Below are positions 17,605 to 26,589 of a stretch of 64,000 nucleotides of DNA, piece by piece. How positions within the stretch are numbered: the first letter of the stretch is position 1; every line of letters starts with the position of its first letter. The position numbers were made by a program, and so were the translations under genes. Source of the DNA: UBA4742 sp037138595 (GTDB lineage Bacteria; Actinomycetota; Acidimicrobiia; Acidimicrobiales; Acidimicrobilacustridaceae); contig JBAXIB010000006.1 of the NCBI GenBank assembly GCA_037138595.1, forward strand, positions 62,001-126,000, given 5' to 3'. Under the pieces are notes generated by a model, which saw only the letters and a list, made by a program, of their open reading frames with translations, was not told the DNA's origin and searched no databases.

Positions 17605-19795
17605 AAGTCTCACCGACTTCGCGGGCTGCCTCGTCCTCAAAACGGTGAGCAAATTCGTCGAGGTTCAGTCGTCGGTCGACTTCCGCCAAGCGCTCCGGCG
17701 TCCATGGAACGGTGACGCCGACCCATTCAAGTGGAACCTCATTCGAGCCATCGAAGCCCTCGCTCGACGCGGCAATCGTGCGCGAAGCGCGCGACCGAGA
17801 GGCGATCACGGCGATGACACTCACAATCCCCATCACAATGACCATGCCCCAACCTTGGTAGACCCCACCTAGGCGCAGCAACCATGCGACGACGAGCGCT
17901 ACCAACAGCGAGCCAAGGACGGGTTTGTCGTCGCGCAATTCGGCAAATCCCGCGCTGAACTGCGGTGCTGCGCCGCTGGGTTGCTTGCCCAAGCTGATTC
18001 CGACCAAACCCGGGGTGATGGTCGTCAGACTTGAAAAATTGGGCCACAGTCGCACCATCAACGGCAAGAAACCGCTCAGGCCTACACCGGCAAACAACGC
18101 GCCACCGACATAACCAGCGCCACCGACGACCACCATCATGAAGATCGGGAGTCCGGTGACGAAGTCAAAGTTTGACGGGGTGATCGCTGAAAGCTGGGTC
18201 GCATAAATCGCTCCACCAAGGCCAGCAATCGACGCCGAAAGCATGAATACGGCAAGTCGCGCCCACAACAAATTCAAACCAAAAGTGGCGCACGCCGCTT
18301 CGCTATCTCGGATCGCCAACAACCGCCGCCCATAGCCACTGCGATGCAGCACCATCACAAAACCCGCGAGCAAAACAAAGACGACAACAGCTATCACCAT
18401 CTGCGAACGCGGATCACCAAAGGCAACGCCGAACGCCGACAGCGGTTTAACCACGACCGAACTTTGGTTGAACAAACTGATTGAGATCGGACCAATCGCA
18501 AAGTTCGGCAAAATGAAAATCCACCGGTCAAGCACAACGGCGAACGCAGCCGTCGCCAACGCGAGGTAAATCCCTGACAGCCGCAGTGCAGGCAACGCGA
18601 CGAGCGCACCGACCACCGCGCAGATCACCACCGCTAACACCAACCCGATGGGATTGCCACCGGCACCGAGGTGCGCCATCACAATGGCGCCGATTCCCGC
18701 AAAACTCAGTTGGCAGAGAGAGATCTGACCGGCAAAGCCCACCAACGGAACCAACGACAGCGCAACAATTCCGACCGCAAAAATCTTTGCATAAGTACTC
18801 AGGTCCGGTTTGCTCAGGGTGGTCGCTAACACCATGCCAAATCCCAACACAAATACCGTGAACATCACGATGCCTTGCCGACTCGGTGCCGGGAAGTACT
18901 CGCGGGTGCGGACCTGACTGCGTAATTGTTTGTTGGGCATGGCCAAAAGTGCGATGAATAACAAGATCACTGGCGCCGCCAGTCGCAAGCCCGGCAAGTA
19001 CGGATTTCCCGAGGGCAAATAGCCAGACAAATAGCCATCCGCGAGGCCGATAATTACCGCGCCGATAAAGGTCATTGGCAGCGACCGCAAGCGGCCAAAA
19101 ACCGCGGCGGCATAGGCGTTGACGATCAGCAGGGACAACGCCGGAGCGCTCAATCCTGCCGAGGACACGATCAAGATGCCGCCAAGCGCCGCGAGCGAAG
19201 TGCCGAATCCCCAACTGAATTGCGATACGACACCAGTTCGGGTTCCGTTTAGCCGAGCCAAGCCGCGGTCGTCTACGACTGAACGCATTGCAACGCCCAT
19301 GCGAGTTCGGTGCATCAAGAGTCGAAGCCCCACCGCGACTGCGATTGCCACGCCAATCGTGATCATTTGGTGAAAGGTGATCGTCGTTCCGCCGAAGTCA
19401 ACTTTCTGACCGACGAAGAAGGGCTTTACCACCCGCGCTTGACCCGGAGCCCAGATCCATTGGGCAAGCCCGATCATGGCGACCAGAAGTGAAATCGACA
19501 CCACCAATTTGGTGGCTTCACTGGTTCCTTCGAGCCCACGCATGATGACGCGATCAAGCAACATGCCAAAAAGTGGGGCCAACACCCCAAGCACCAAAAT
19601 CACCGAAATCCAAACTGGCCAGCCGTAATGCACGGTGAATTGCCAATAGGTAAAGGCAGCCAACATGCCGGTCGCACCGTGAGCAAAATTGAAAATGCCC
19701 GTTGTGGTGTAGGTGACGACCAGCCCGCTGGCGATGATGGCGTAAATCGCGGCAGTACTCAGGCCCACGATGGTGAAAATCAGAAACTTGTCCAC
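17591..19795 (-). CDS. Fused LivH-LivM permease of branched-chain-type ABC transporter
   Basis: 734-residue membrane protein in which two permease subunits normally encoded separately are joined in one frame. Residues about 1-300 match LivH (GLVVTYTTTGIFNFAHGATGML; AVFGRLRSLPMTFIGAV), and about 310-640 match LivM (VGIVALSLVPLVGFAGQISLCQLSFAGIGA; YGRRLLAIRDSEAACATFGLN; VVVGGAGYVGGALFAG). A hydrophilic tail of about 60 residues follows the last helix. It would form the whole translocation channel. The gene starts 19 nt after the substrate-binding protein gene. Confidence 0.93.
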   Translation of the reverse strand: MDKFLIFTIVGLSTAAIYAIIASGLVVTYTTTGIFNFAHGATGMLAAFTYWQFTVHYGWPVWISVILVLGVLAPLFGMLLDRVIMRGLEGTSEATKLVVSISLLVAMIGLAQWIWAPGQARVVKPFFVGQKVDFGGTTITFHQMITIGVAIAVAVGLRLLMHRTRMGVAMRSVVDDRGLARLNGTRTGVVSQFSWGFGTSLAALGGILIVSSAGLSAPALSLLIVNAYAAAVFGRLRSLPMTFIGAVIIGLADGYLSGYLPSGNPYLPGLRLAAPVILLFIALLAMPNKQLRSQVRTREYFPAPSRQGIVMFTVFVLGFGMVLATTLSKPDLSTYAKIFAVGIVALSLVPLVGFAGQISLCQLSFAGIGAIVMAHLGAGGNPIGLVLAVVICAVVGALVALPALRLSGIYLALATAAFAVVLDRWIFILPNFAIGPISISLFNQSSVVVKPLSAFGVAFGDPRSQMVIAVVVFVLLAGFVMVLHRSGYGRRLLAIRDSEAACATFGLNLLWARLAVFMLSASIAGLGGAIYATQLSAITPSNFDFVTGLPIFMMVVVGGAGYVGGALFAGVGLSGFLPLMVRLWPNFSSLTTITPGLVGISLGKQPSGAAPQFSAGFAELRDDKPVLGSLLVALVVAWLLRLGGVYQGWGMVIVMGIVSVIAVIASRSRASRTIAASSEGFDGSNEVPLEWVGVTVPWTPERLAEVDRRLNLDEFAHRFEDEAAREVGETYAAT

Positions 19796-19814
19796 GAGGT
19801 GGAGCTCTTACGCG

Positions 19815-21248
19815 TTACTTGACGTCGTTTTCGGTCTTCCCGACATCTGCGAGAACAGCTGGCTTGCCATAGTCACCGGTGAGCTTGACGATATTTTCCG
19901 TATCGCAGTTGTACACACCATCACTGCTGTTCCAGTTGACCAGCGAGAACGCTCCTGTCGGGTTCGACTCGGTCGACGCCTTCTCAAACGCGATGCAAAC
20001 CGGCGGCGAACCGTGGTTGGCTGGATTGGCCTCGGCCTGCAAACCGCCGCCATTCCATGATGACGTTGCCAGGCCCTTCGCCAGCAAGCACTTGCGCGTC
20101 AGGTCGGCCCCACACGCTTTTGCCGACTGGGCCCACAACAACCACGAGGTAAACGAGTTCAGACCCAGGGCCGCTTGGTTCTTGCCCTTTGGCAGATACT
20201 TCGCGAACAATTCTTCGTACTGAGCAACCGCAGGAACCATATCGGCGGCAAGAAACGGCGTTACGGCCGTCGCGGTATAAACCGGATTGGTCGAGAGCGC
20301 AGCGCCAGCAGAATCAACCAGGCTTTGGTCGTACAAGTTGCCAGAACCGGCAACCCATTCGAGTTTGTAATTGATCTGAGCGAGCGCTCCTAAGAGCTTG
20401 CCGAGATTGGCCGGTTCGCCGACGTAATACAGACCCTTGACGCCTTTGTCCTTGATGGCCTGCGCAAATGGCACCCACGTTGGCTCACCAACGGCGTTGT
20501 ATTGCTCGTCATAAATAGTGGTGAACCCGAGGGTCTTGCCGGCGTCTTGGTATTGATCCTTATTCACGATGGTCTGGGCAACGTTGCCGGTGATGTAACC
20601 AACTGCATTGGTGGAATCCGGGTATTGCGCGGCGACGTAGCGCAAGATGCCCGCATTAAGGCGATCCAGCGGGAAGGGAATCGCTTGAACCTGGAGATCC
20701 GCGCCCCGCGACAACGGGTTGACTACGAATCCCGGGAAGTCTGGCATCAGGCAGCTCATGCGATCGTTCTGGCCCGTGTTGTCGGCGACGCCGCCACCAC
20801 CCACCAGCGAGAAGTCAGATGCACACGCATCGAGTACTCGTTGTTTGTAATCGAAGATCGCGGCGTCGAGTTTGTCGACCTTGATTGTCCGACCGTTGAT
20901 ACCACCCAAGCTGTTGCACCAATCGACGAACACCTTGCTGGCATCAAACAGTTCTTGATTGAGCCCGGGTGCTCCGACATAACCAGTGTCAGAAATCGTG
21001 CCAACGCTGATCGAATCTGCGGTCACGCCAAGCGCCGATGCGGTGTTGGTTTCACCTGCGGGGGCTTTACCGCAGACCGGGTCAGTCAACGTGCCGAATT
21101 GGCCGTTGCCTGGAGCACCACTGCTCGTTGAACTACCGGCCGGCGCCGAGGTAGTCGAACTGCTTGTGGAACCGCTACGCGAACACGCGGTGAGAGCGAT
21201 CAAAAGAACTGCAACCGTGATGGCCGCTGCACGACGGGTGATACTCAC
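19815..21248 (-). CDS. Substrate-binding lipoprotein of branched-chain-type ABC transporter
   Basis: Type I periplasmic binding protein fold, 477 residues, anchored by a lipobox (LTAC, Cys22) after a signal peptide with Arg-Arg. A Ser/Thr-rich linker follows. The segments SVGTISDTGYVGAPGLNQ and VDWCNSLGGINGRTIKV match the LivJ/amide-binding family (PF13458-like). Ligand unknown: amino acid, amide or carboxylate. Ribosome site AAGGGGGAA precedes the GTG at 21248, about 5 nt away, which decides the start. First gene of the transporter operon. Confidence 0.92.
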   Translation of the reverse strand: MSITRRAAAITVAVLLIALTACSRSGSTSSSTTSAPAGSSTSSGAPGNGQFGTLTDPVCGKAPAGETNTASALGVTADSISVGTISDTGYVGAPGLNQELFDASKVFVDWCNSLGGINGRTIKVDKLDAAIFDYKQRVLDACASDFSLVGGGGVADNTGQNDRMSCLMPDFPGFVVNPLSRGADLQVQAIPFPLDRLNAGILRYVAAQYPDSTNAVGYITGNVAQTIVNKDQYQDAGKTLGFTTIYDEQYNAVGEPTWVPFAQAIKDKGVKGLYYVGEPANLGKLLGALAQINYKLEWVAGSGNLYDQSLVDSAGAALSTNPVYTATAVTPFLAADMVPAVAQYEELFAKYLPKGKNQAALGLNSFTSWLLWAQSAKACGADLTRKCLLAKGLATSSWNGGGLQAEANPANHGSPPVCIAFEKASTESNPTGAFSLVNWNSSDGVYNCDTENIVKLTGDYGKPAVLADVGKTENDVK

Positions 21249-21313
21249 GAAATTCCCCCTTGAAACCAGGTGATAAAGACACAACCGAAACGCCGACTGC
21301 GTTAGTCCGAACG

Positions 21314-21319
21314 ACTGTA
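21314..21319 (-). promoter_or_regulatory. -10 box of the ABC transporter operon
   Basis: TACAGT on the minus strand, about 65 nt before the GTG at 21248; a palindrome lies directly upstream. Confidence 0.4.
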
Positions 21320-21322
21320 GTT

Positions 21323-21339
21323 CCTGACGGGTCGTCAGG
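21323..21339. promoter_or_regulatory. Operator-like palindrome upstream of ABC operon
   Basis: CCTGACG, 3 nt, CGTCAGG: perfect 7-bp arms. It sits 3 nt upstream of the TACAGT box, inside the -35/-10 spacer, as expected of a TetR- or GntR-type repressor site. Confidence 0.5.
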
Positions 21340-21417
21340 CTTGCAGAATGACTCGGACGAGCGAACCTTGGGAGTCGGGAGCCCCAATCGGTTTGCCCAT
21401 GCCGCTACCGATCCAAC

Positions 21418-21753
21418 TCAGGTATACGGGTCATCGTCGGCAGGCAGCTGCCACCACTCGGCCGGCGCAGGCTTCCAATCCGGATCGGGATAGATGCAGT
21501 CGACTGGGCAGGGGTCAAGACATTTGCCACAGCCCGAGCACAGTTCCGGGATGATGATCACATCCATGTCGTAATTGAAAATGGCGCCGAATTGGGGCGG
21601 ACAATGCCGGATGCAGGTATCGCAATTGATGCAAATCGACATGTCGATGATCAACGGAGCGAGCTGCCACTTGGGATTGCGATCATGGCTCGCGAGGCGA
21701 TTTTTCCGATTTGATGGCGACGCAGAAACTTCAGGTGCCGGTGAGTCAGCCAC
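21418..21753 (-). CDS. 2[4Fe-4S] ferredoxin
   Basis: Soluble electron carrier, 111 residues. Two clusters: Cys41, 44, 47, 51 (CINCDTCIRHC) and Cys72, 75, 78, 82 (CSGCGKCLDPC). A 30-residue N-terminal extension and an acidic C-terminus flank the core. A likely partner is a P450, dioxygenase or acyl-CoA oxidoreductase, but none is adjacent. GTG start at 21753, 6 nt after TAGGGT; an overlapping ATG is out of frame. Confidence 0.93.
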   Translation of the reverse strand: MADSPAPEVSASPSNRKNRLASHDRNPKWQLAPLIIDMSICINCDTCIRHCPPQFGAIFNYDMDVIIIPELCSGCGKCLDPCPVDCIYPDPDWKPAPAEWWQLPADDDPYT

Positions 21754-21759
21754 ATGACG

Positions 21760-21765
21760 ACCCTA
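21760..21765 (-). promoter_or_regulatory. -10 box of ferredoxin gene (leaderless)
   Basis: TAGGGT 6 nt before the GTG at 21753. Confidence 0.5.
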
Positions 21766-21860
21766 CCCGCCCTTCGCACGCAGTAGGGTGCGCGTTTCAG
21801 TCAGTATGTGCCCACCTTCCTCGAACCTTCTCTCGCCGAGGACAACCCTAGGAGTACTCC

Positions 21861-22268
21861 GTGCCGTTTGAATTTCTCACCGACGAGTGGATTGCCGAGG
21901 CCAAGCGCCTCACCGAAGAAGCTGGACAGTCAGCCACCACCCCCGCCCAGGTGATTCGCATGAACCAAGTCATCACCGAAGCGCCATTCAAAGACGGCGC
22001 GGACATTCTTGTTCATCTCGACACCAGCAGCGGAACCGCGGTCATCGATCTCGGCCACCTCGACAATCCCGATCTCACCGTGACCGTTGACTTCACAACC
22101 GCCAAGGCGATTTTCGTCGAGCAAAACCAACAAGCAGGGATGCAGGCATTCATGGCCGGCAAAATCAAGGTGCAAGGCGACATGACCAAAATGATGGCCA
22201 TGGGACAATCCGCACCCGACCCGAGTGCCATTGAACTCGCGCAAAAAATCAAGGACATGACCGCTTAA
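21861..22268 (+). CDS. SCP2 sterol-binding domain protein
   Basis: 135 residues, a single SCP2 fold: the pattern ending AGKIKVQGDMTKMMAMGQ is the conserved C-terminal lipid-binding part. Probably binds acyl-CoA, sterol or other hydrophobic ligands in the cytoplasm. GTG start at 21861 with GGAG 7-10 nt upstream; that ribosome site is embedded in the 10-bp palindrome GGAGTACTCC (21851-21860). Stands alone, 24 bp from the convergent MFS gene. Confidence 0.9.
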   Translation: MPFEFLTDEWIAEAKRLTEEAGQSATTPAQVIRMNQVITEAPFKDGADILVHLDTSSGTAVIDLGHLDNPDLTVTVDFTTAKAIFVEQNQQAGMQAFMAGKIKVQGDMTKMMAMGQSAPDPSAIELAQKIKDMTA

Positions 22269-22292
22269 GCGGCACCACTCTTTTGAATAACG

Positions 22293-23873
22293 TCAAGCAG
22301 TAATGGACGAGGCGCCTTGCGGGGCGCCCCGTCCGCGTTCGGCCTGGCTGCGCCGTTCGGCGAGGATCGCTTGCTTTCGAGTGTTGTGCACGAACAACGC
22401 GAGGAGCGCTCCAACGAGTGCCACGCCGGCACCAACTAAATAGGCAATGTGGTAGGACGCGGCAGCACCGACGTTCGGCTCTTGTGACACCTGCACGGTG
22501 AGCAAGATCTGAATACCCGCAACAACGCCAATTTGAGCGACCATCTGCTGGGCGGCACTCACCACGCCAAGGTCCTTTTCTTCGACAGAATTGGCAATTG
22601 CCGCCGCGAGCGCAGGCGAGGCAGCTCCCATGCCGACTCCTGACAGAGCCAACGCCCCCATGATGACGAGGTCCGAGGTTCCGACTCCGACTCGCGACAG
22701 CGCAACCATCGACGCGACGATAAAAAGTGCACCTGCGACCGCGTTGGTACGTTCGCCGATTTTGACGGTCGTATAACCAGCGATCGGGCCGGCAATAGAA
22801 AATGCAAGAGGCCGAGCGATCGACAGCAATCCTGAATGAGTTGGGCCATAACCCAACACGTTTTGCAATAAGAACGGCGTCAAAATGAATCCGCCCATGT
22901 AGGCGAAGTTGGTGAAGAACTGATTCACGATCGGAAACGCAAAATTGCGCCGTCGAAAATACGGCAGTGGGATGAGCGGATGGTCCGTTGTTCGTTCAAC
23001 TTGCACGAATGCAACTGCAAACCCCAGCGAAAGCAGGAACATCCCGGCGACAAATGGACTCGACCAGCCCAAACTCGGTCCCCGGTTCAAACCAACAAGG
23101 GCAGCACCCACACTCAAACCCAACAACACCGAACCGACGGCATCAAATGGCGTTCGCTCATGGCGGTCGGTCTCGGGTAAGACGAAAAAGCCAACTGCTA
23201 ATGAAACCAGCGTCATCGGTACCTGCATAATGAAGATCCAGCGCCATCCATAGGTCTCGACGATCGGGCCGCCGATCACGACACCAATAACCGGGCCACC
23301 AGCAGCGACGAGTGACCAATATCCCAATGCCTGGGCCCGCCGCTCGCGAGGAAACATCTTGTTGATCATTGCGAGCGACGCGGGTCCAGTCGCCGCGCCC
23401 ACGCCCGCGCCGAGCACCCGAAATACCACCAGGGACCAACCACTCCATGCCATCGCAGTGAGGCCGGCAAAGACCGCTACGCCGAACAAACTCCAGAGGT
23501 ACACCCGACGCGATCCGGCGACGTCGCCAAATTTTCCAGCGGCTGGACCAAGAACCGCGAAGGCCAAAATCGGACCGGTGATAACCCAAGTCATCATGCT
23601 GACCGGCGCCCCAAGATCCGTTGCAATGACATTCAACGAATTACTCAGGATGGTGATCGTGAATCCCACCGAGAACAATCCGAACAAGGCCGCGACCACC
23701 ACGAACCACGGATACCTATCGTGGCTTTCGATCTTTGGACCGACGCGTTCTCGCCACAGCAGTGCCCAAGGCACCACCGCGACTTCGGAAATACCTGGCG
23801 CATCAATCGATAACTCGGAGTCGCCGAGGATGTGGCCTTCACCCGGTTCGTCGTCGGTGTGGTCCGATGCCAT
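22293..23873 (-). CDS. MFS efflux transporter (DHA2-like)
   Basis: 526 residues. About 45 hydrophilic N-terminal residues, then 14 predicted helices with PAAGKFGDVAGSRRVYLW (motif A) and the motif C region YWSLVAAGGPVIGVVIGGPIVETYGWRWIF, as in EmrB/QacA exporters. Substrate unknown. ATG at 23873 lies 8 nt after TACGGT. A GC-rich hairpin in its last codons may limit read-through from the convergent SCP2 gene, but no U-tract follows. Confidence 0.9.
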   Translation of the reverse strand: MASDHTDDEPGEGHILGDSELSIDAPGISEVAVVPWALLWRERVGPKIESHDRYPWFVVVAALFGLFSVGFTITILSNSLNVIATDLGAPVSMMTWVITGPILAFAVLGPAAGKFGDVAGSRRVYLWSLFGVAVFAGLTAMAWSGWSLVVFRVLGAGVGAATGPASLAMINKMFPRERRAQALGYWSLVAAGGPVIGVVIGGPIVETYGWRWIFIMQVPMTLVSLAVGFFVLPETDRHERTPFDAVGSVLLGLSVGAALVGLNRGPSLGWSSPFVAGMFLLSLGFAVAFVQVERTTDHPLIPLPYFRRRNFAFPIVNQFFTNFAYMGGFILTPFLLQNVLGYGPTHSGLLSIARPLAFSIAGPIAGYTTVKIGERTNAVAGALFIVASMVALSRVGVGTSDLVIMGALALSGVGMGAASPALAAAIANSVEEKDLGVVSAAQQMVAQIGVVAGIQILLTVQVSQEPNVGAAASYHIAYLVGAGVALVGALLALFVHNTRKQAILAERRSQAERGRGAPQGASSITA

Positions 23874-23881
23874 GCCGAGCG

Positions 23882-23887
23882 ACCGTA
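23882..23887 (-). promoter_or_regulatory. -10 box of MFS gene (leaderless)
   Basis: TACGGT 8 nt before the ATG at 23873. Confidence 0.45.
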
Positions 23888-23930
23888 CCTGAGCGTCAGT
23901 GTTTGGTCCTAGTTGACGTTCGCGACCGGA

Positions 23931-25916
23931 CTAACCCGTGATGATCGTGACAGCCGAACCCCGTTTGACGGCAGCGCCGGCCTTCGGGTCAGTCCCTTGC
24001 ACCGTACCGAGCGGCGATCCTCGCACGCTGCTCACCACTAGACCAGCGGCTTGAAGCTTCGTTGCCGCATCGGTGACCGAAAGCCGCGACACGTCAGGAA
24101 CAATGATCGGCTGTGGCCCTTGCGACACGACAATGGTGATTGTGGACCCACGCGCTACCGACGAACCCGATGTGGGTTTCACCGAAATCACTCGACCAAT
24201 TTCGACCGTATCGCTGTAGGCCGGCGACGAACTCGCTTTCAATCCAACGCTTTCAATCGACGCCGAAGCCGATGCTTCATCGGATCCGACGAGACCGTCG
24301 GGCACGACTCGCGGTTTCGGGCCGTCCGATACCACCAACGGGACTCCCGACCCGCGGGGAATTTCCGAAGGCGTCCCGTCGGCCAACGCCATGACGACAT
24401 CTTTAGCAATCTTTTCATCGAACACCCGGGAGAGGTCTCCGACCTTCAAACCGACGGCATCGAGTTCGGTCGCAATATTGCTCAGGGGCTGACCTACAAG
24501 ATCACCCGGGATTGCCACCGGTGGTGGGCCAGACGACACCGTGAGCTGCAAAGTCTTTCCCTCGGCGAGGACCGTTCCGGCTGTCGGGTCTTGAGCCAGG
24601 ATCTGCCCGGCCACCGTCCCATTCTGGAACTCATCGGTTCGCGAGATCGAAAATCCCATACCCTCAATCGAAGAATCAAGATCCGAAACATTGGTCGACA
24701 CAAGTTCGGGAACAACATGGGTGACCACGCGCAGTTCGCGGTACCAAAACCCGAATGCACCTAACCCCAAAACTGCAATCGCCAAAACCAGCAACAACGC
24801 TTTGGGCCACTTACGGGTTCGAGCCGCCGCTGTTGCTGGCTCATCGCCAGTCGCAAGCGGCGCGCCTTGGTGGTCATGGATTGGGTCGCGTCCATCAGGA
24901 TTTTCCTGATCGAACACGGTCGACGCACCGGTCGCCGCGATCACGCTAATGCCGTCGATGACGGTGCCCGGCGGAGCAGACATGATGTCGGGCTCAGCAT
25001 CGGGGTGGCGCAGGATGGTTGGATCGCGATCAGGCACGACGTCATGGTTGTGCACCATGGTGCCGGCAAGAATCAACGGCTCCGGCCGTTCAAGTTGCTG
25101 AGCCGCAGCCATCAGCATCCGCGTGAACTCGATGGCATCAGGACGATCTTCGGGGCGCGGCACCCCTGCTGCTTCGAGCGCAACAGCAAGTGGACCCACT
25201 TCGGGCGGCACGACCACCGCCTGATCGACCCGCGCCATCAAGGTGCCGATCGTCGTTTCACCGGCGAAAGGCACAGTTGCCGTTATGGCTTCAATGATCA
25301 CCAAACCGAGTGAATAAATGTCACTTCGCCCATCGACGGTTTCGCCCCGAGCTTGCTCAGGCGACGCGTAACGGGCAGTCCCGAGCACTGCGCCTTGCGG
25401 TTCGGTCCATGCCGCCTCGGCCAGCGCTCGAGCGAGGCCGAAATCGGCAATACGAAGCCGGGCCTCTTCATCGAACAACACATTCGCCGGCTTGATATCG
25501 CGATGCACAAACCCTTGGCGATGGGCATAAGCAAGTCCGCGCGCTGATTCAAGACCGATGACTAAGGCCTGCGCCGGAGAAAGCACGCGCTGTCTATCCA
25601 ACATCGTCCGGAGGCTGCCACCCCCGAGATACTCAGTGACTATGAACGGCACATCGTCTTGTCCCCAGTCGAACACGGACACGATATGGGGATTGTTCAG
25701 AGCCGCCGCCGCCTGTGCTTCAGCCCGAAATCGTCGCAAAAACGACTCGTCCCGGGCGAGCGCATCATGGAGAATCTTGACGGCAACCCGGCGACGCAAC
25801 GTGACATCGTCAGCCAAGTACACCGAGGCTGACGATCCTGTCCCGATCGCAGCAATCAGGCGGTAGCGGTCAGATAAGACCTGCCCAATGCGATCAGACA
25901 GTCGAGAAACAGTCAC
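23931..25916 (-). CDS. Ser/Thr protein kinase with four PASTA domains (PknB-type)
   Basis: 661-residue transmembrane kinase. N-terminal kinase domain (about 18-275): ATP Lys47 (VAVKIL), catalytic HRDIKPANV at 138-146, DFG at 158-160 and the APE-equivalent SPEQARG. One membrane helix at about 371-392 and four external PASTA repeats (about 398-661) that bind muropeptides or lipid II in PknB/StkP. It likely links peptidoglycan status to division and wall synthesis. GTG at 25916 is 7 nt after TATCCT, which decides the start over upstream codons. Not in the usual dcw/FtsW-PBP neighbourhood. Confidence 0.94.
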   Translation of the reverse strand: MTVSRLSDRIGQVLSDRYRLIAAIGTGSSASVYLADDVTLRRRVAVKILHDALARDESFLRRFRAEAQAAAALNNPHIVSVFDWGQDDVPFIVTEYLGGGSLRTMLDRQRVLSPAQALVIGLESARGLAYAHRQGFVHRDIKPANVLFDEEARLRIADFGLARALAEAAWTEPQGAVLGTARYASPEQARGETVDGRSDIYSLGLVIIEAITATVPFAGETTIGTLMARVDQAVVVPPEVGPLAVALEAAGVPRPEDRPDAIEFTRMLMAAAQQLERPEPLILAGTMVHNHDVVPDRDPTILRHPDAEPDIMSAPPGTVIDGISVIAATGASTVFDQENPDGRDPIHDHQGAPLATGDEPATAAARTRKWPKALLLVLAIAVLGLGAFGFWYRELRVVTHVVPELVSTNVSDLDSSIEGMGFSISRTDEFQNGTVAGQILAQDPTAGTVLAEGKTLQLTVSSGPPPVAIPGDLVGQPLSNIATELDAVGLKVGDLSRVFDEKIAKDVVMALADGTPSEIPRGSGVPLVVSDGPKPRVVPDGLVGSDEASASASIESVGLKASSSPAYSDTVEIGRVISVKPTSGSSVARGSTITIVVSQGPQPIIVPDVSRLSVTDAATKLQAAGLVVSSVRGSPLGTVQGTDPKAGAAVKRGSAVTIITG

Positions 25917-25923
25917 AAACCAC

Positions 25924-25929
25924 AGGATA
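25924..25929 (-). promoter_or_regulatory. -10 box of PASTA kinase gene (leaderless)
   Basis: TATCCT 7 nt before the GTG at 25916. Confidence 0.5.
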
Positions 25930-26047
25930 GTAGTTACACCAATGTGATCAGGAGCACTTCGAACAAACGACTGCCTCAGGAAACCGCCTGAGGTGACTTT
26001 TCCCCACGGGCATGCCATGTCGGCTCACATCGGACACAATGCACTCC

Positions 26048-26557
26048 GTGCCTGATACTGAATCCGATAGTGACCTCACCGAAGACGAGCGATTCGAATC
26101 CGACGAGGACCGTCCTCCCCGACCACCAACGAAGGTTCCCGGGGTCTGGAAACAGATCCCGTTCCCGGTCAAGGTGCTGCTCATTGCCTTAATCGTGGTA
26201 GCGGCCGGCGGGATTTTCGTCGCCAATCGACTCACCAATCAGGCGGTGGCAACACTCGGAAACGGAACCATTGAACAGGTCATACCCAATAACAACGACA
26301 AAATTCTGCAACAAGACCAAGTCGGGGTACGACTCAAAAGCGGGTACCGCGCCACCCTTGCAGTGAATGGAACTCCAGTACCGGAAGACCAAATAAACCA
26401 AATAGCAGCGTTCAACGAGTACCTGTTTCAGCCGGGCGCAGGGAAACTCCTCAGTGCTTGGCCCGCCGGTCAGAACTGTGTGACGGCTACCTATTTTGCG
26501 ACAGTAAGCGGACCGAGTCAGGCCGCGACTTACACCTGGTGTTTCACTGTCATCTGA
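26048..26557 (+). CDS. Single-pass anchored extracytoplasmic protein, unrecognised
   Basis: About 169 residues. A very acidic, Pro-rich cytoplasmic N-terminus of about 35 residues, one membrane helix (FPVKVLLIALIVVAAGGIFVA, about 40-60) and an exported domain of about 105 residues with two Cys near the C-terminus (QNC and TWC) that could form a disulfide. The start may be the ATG at 26039 or the GTG at 26048; a weak CACAAT box lies 7 nt before the GTG. Divergent from the PASTA kinase, which may hint at an envelope role. Not recognised as a known family. Confidence 0.72.
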   Translation: MPDTESDSDLTEDERFESDEDRPPRPPTKVPGVWKQIPFPVKVLLIALIVVAAGGIFVANRLTNQAVATLGNGTIEQVIPNNNDKILQQDQVGVRLKSGYRATLAVNGTPVPEDQINQIAAFNEYLFQPGAGKLLSAWPAGQNCVTATYFATVSGPSQAATYTWCFTVI

Positions 26558-26589
26558 TTTCGCCACCGCGTTGTCGAACAGTTAACCCG

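Noticed and set aside
17591..19795. LivH-LivM fusion as a sequencing artefact
   Set aside because: The whole stretch is one clean frame with normal codon use and a smooth join; an artefact cannot be excluded but nothing suggests it.
21851..21860. GGAGTACTCC palindrome as an operator
   Set aside because: It coincides with the ribosome site of the SCP2 gene; a 10-bp palindrome there can arise by chance.
22306..22332. GC-rich hairpin (GGCGCC arms) as terminator of the SCP2 gene
   Set aside because: It lies inside the end of the MFS coding region, has mismatches beyond 6 bp, and no T-tract follows.
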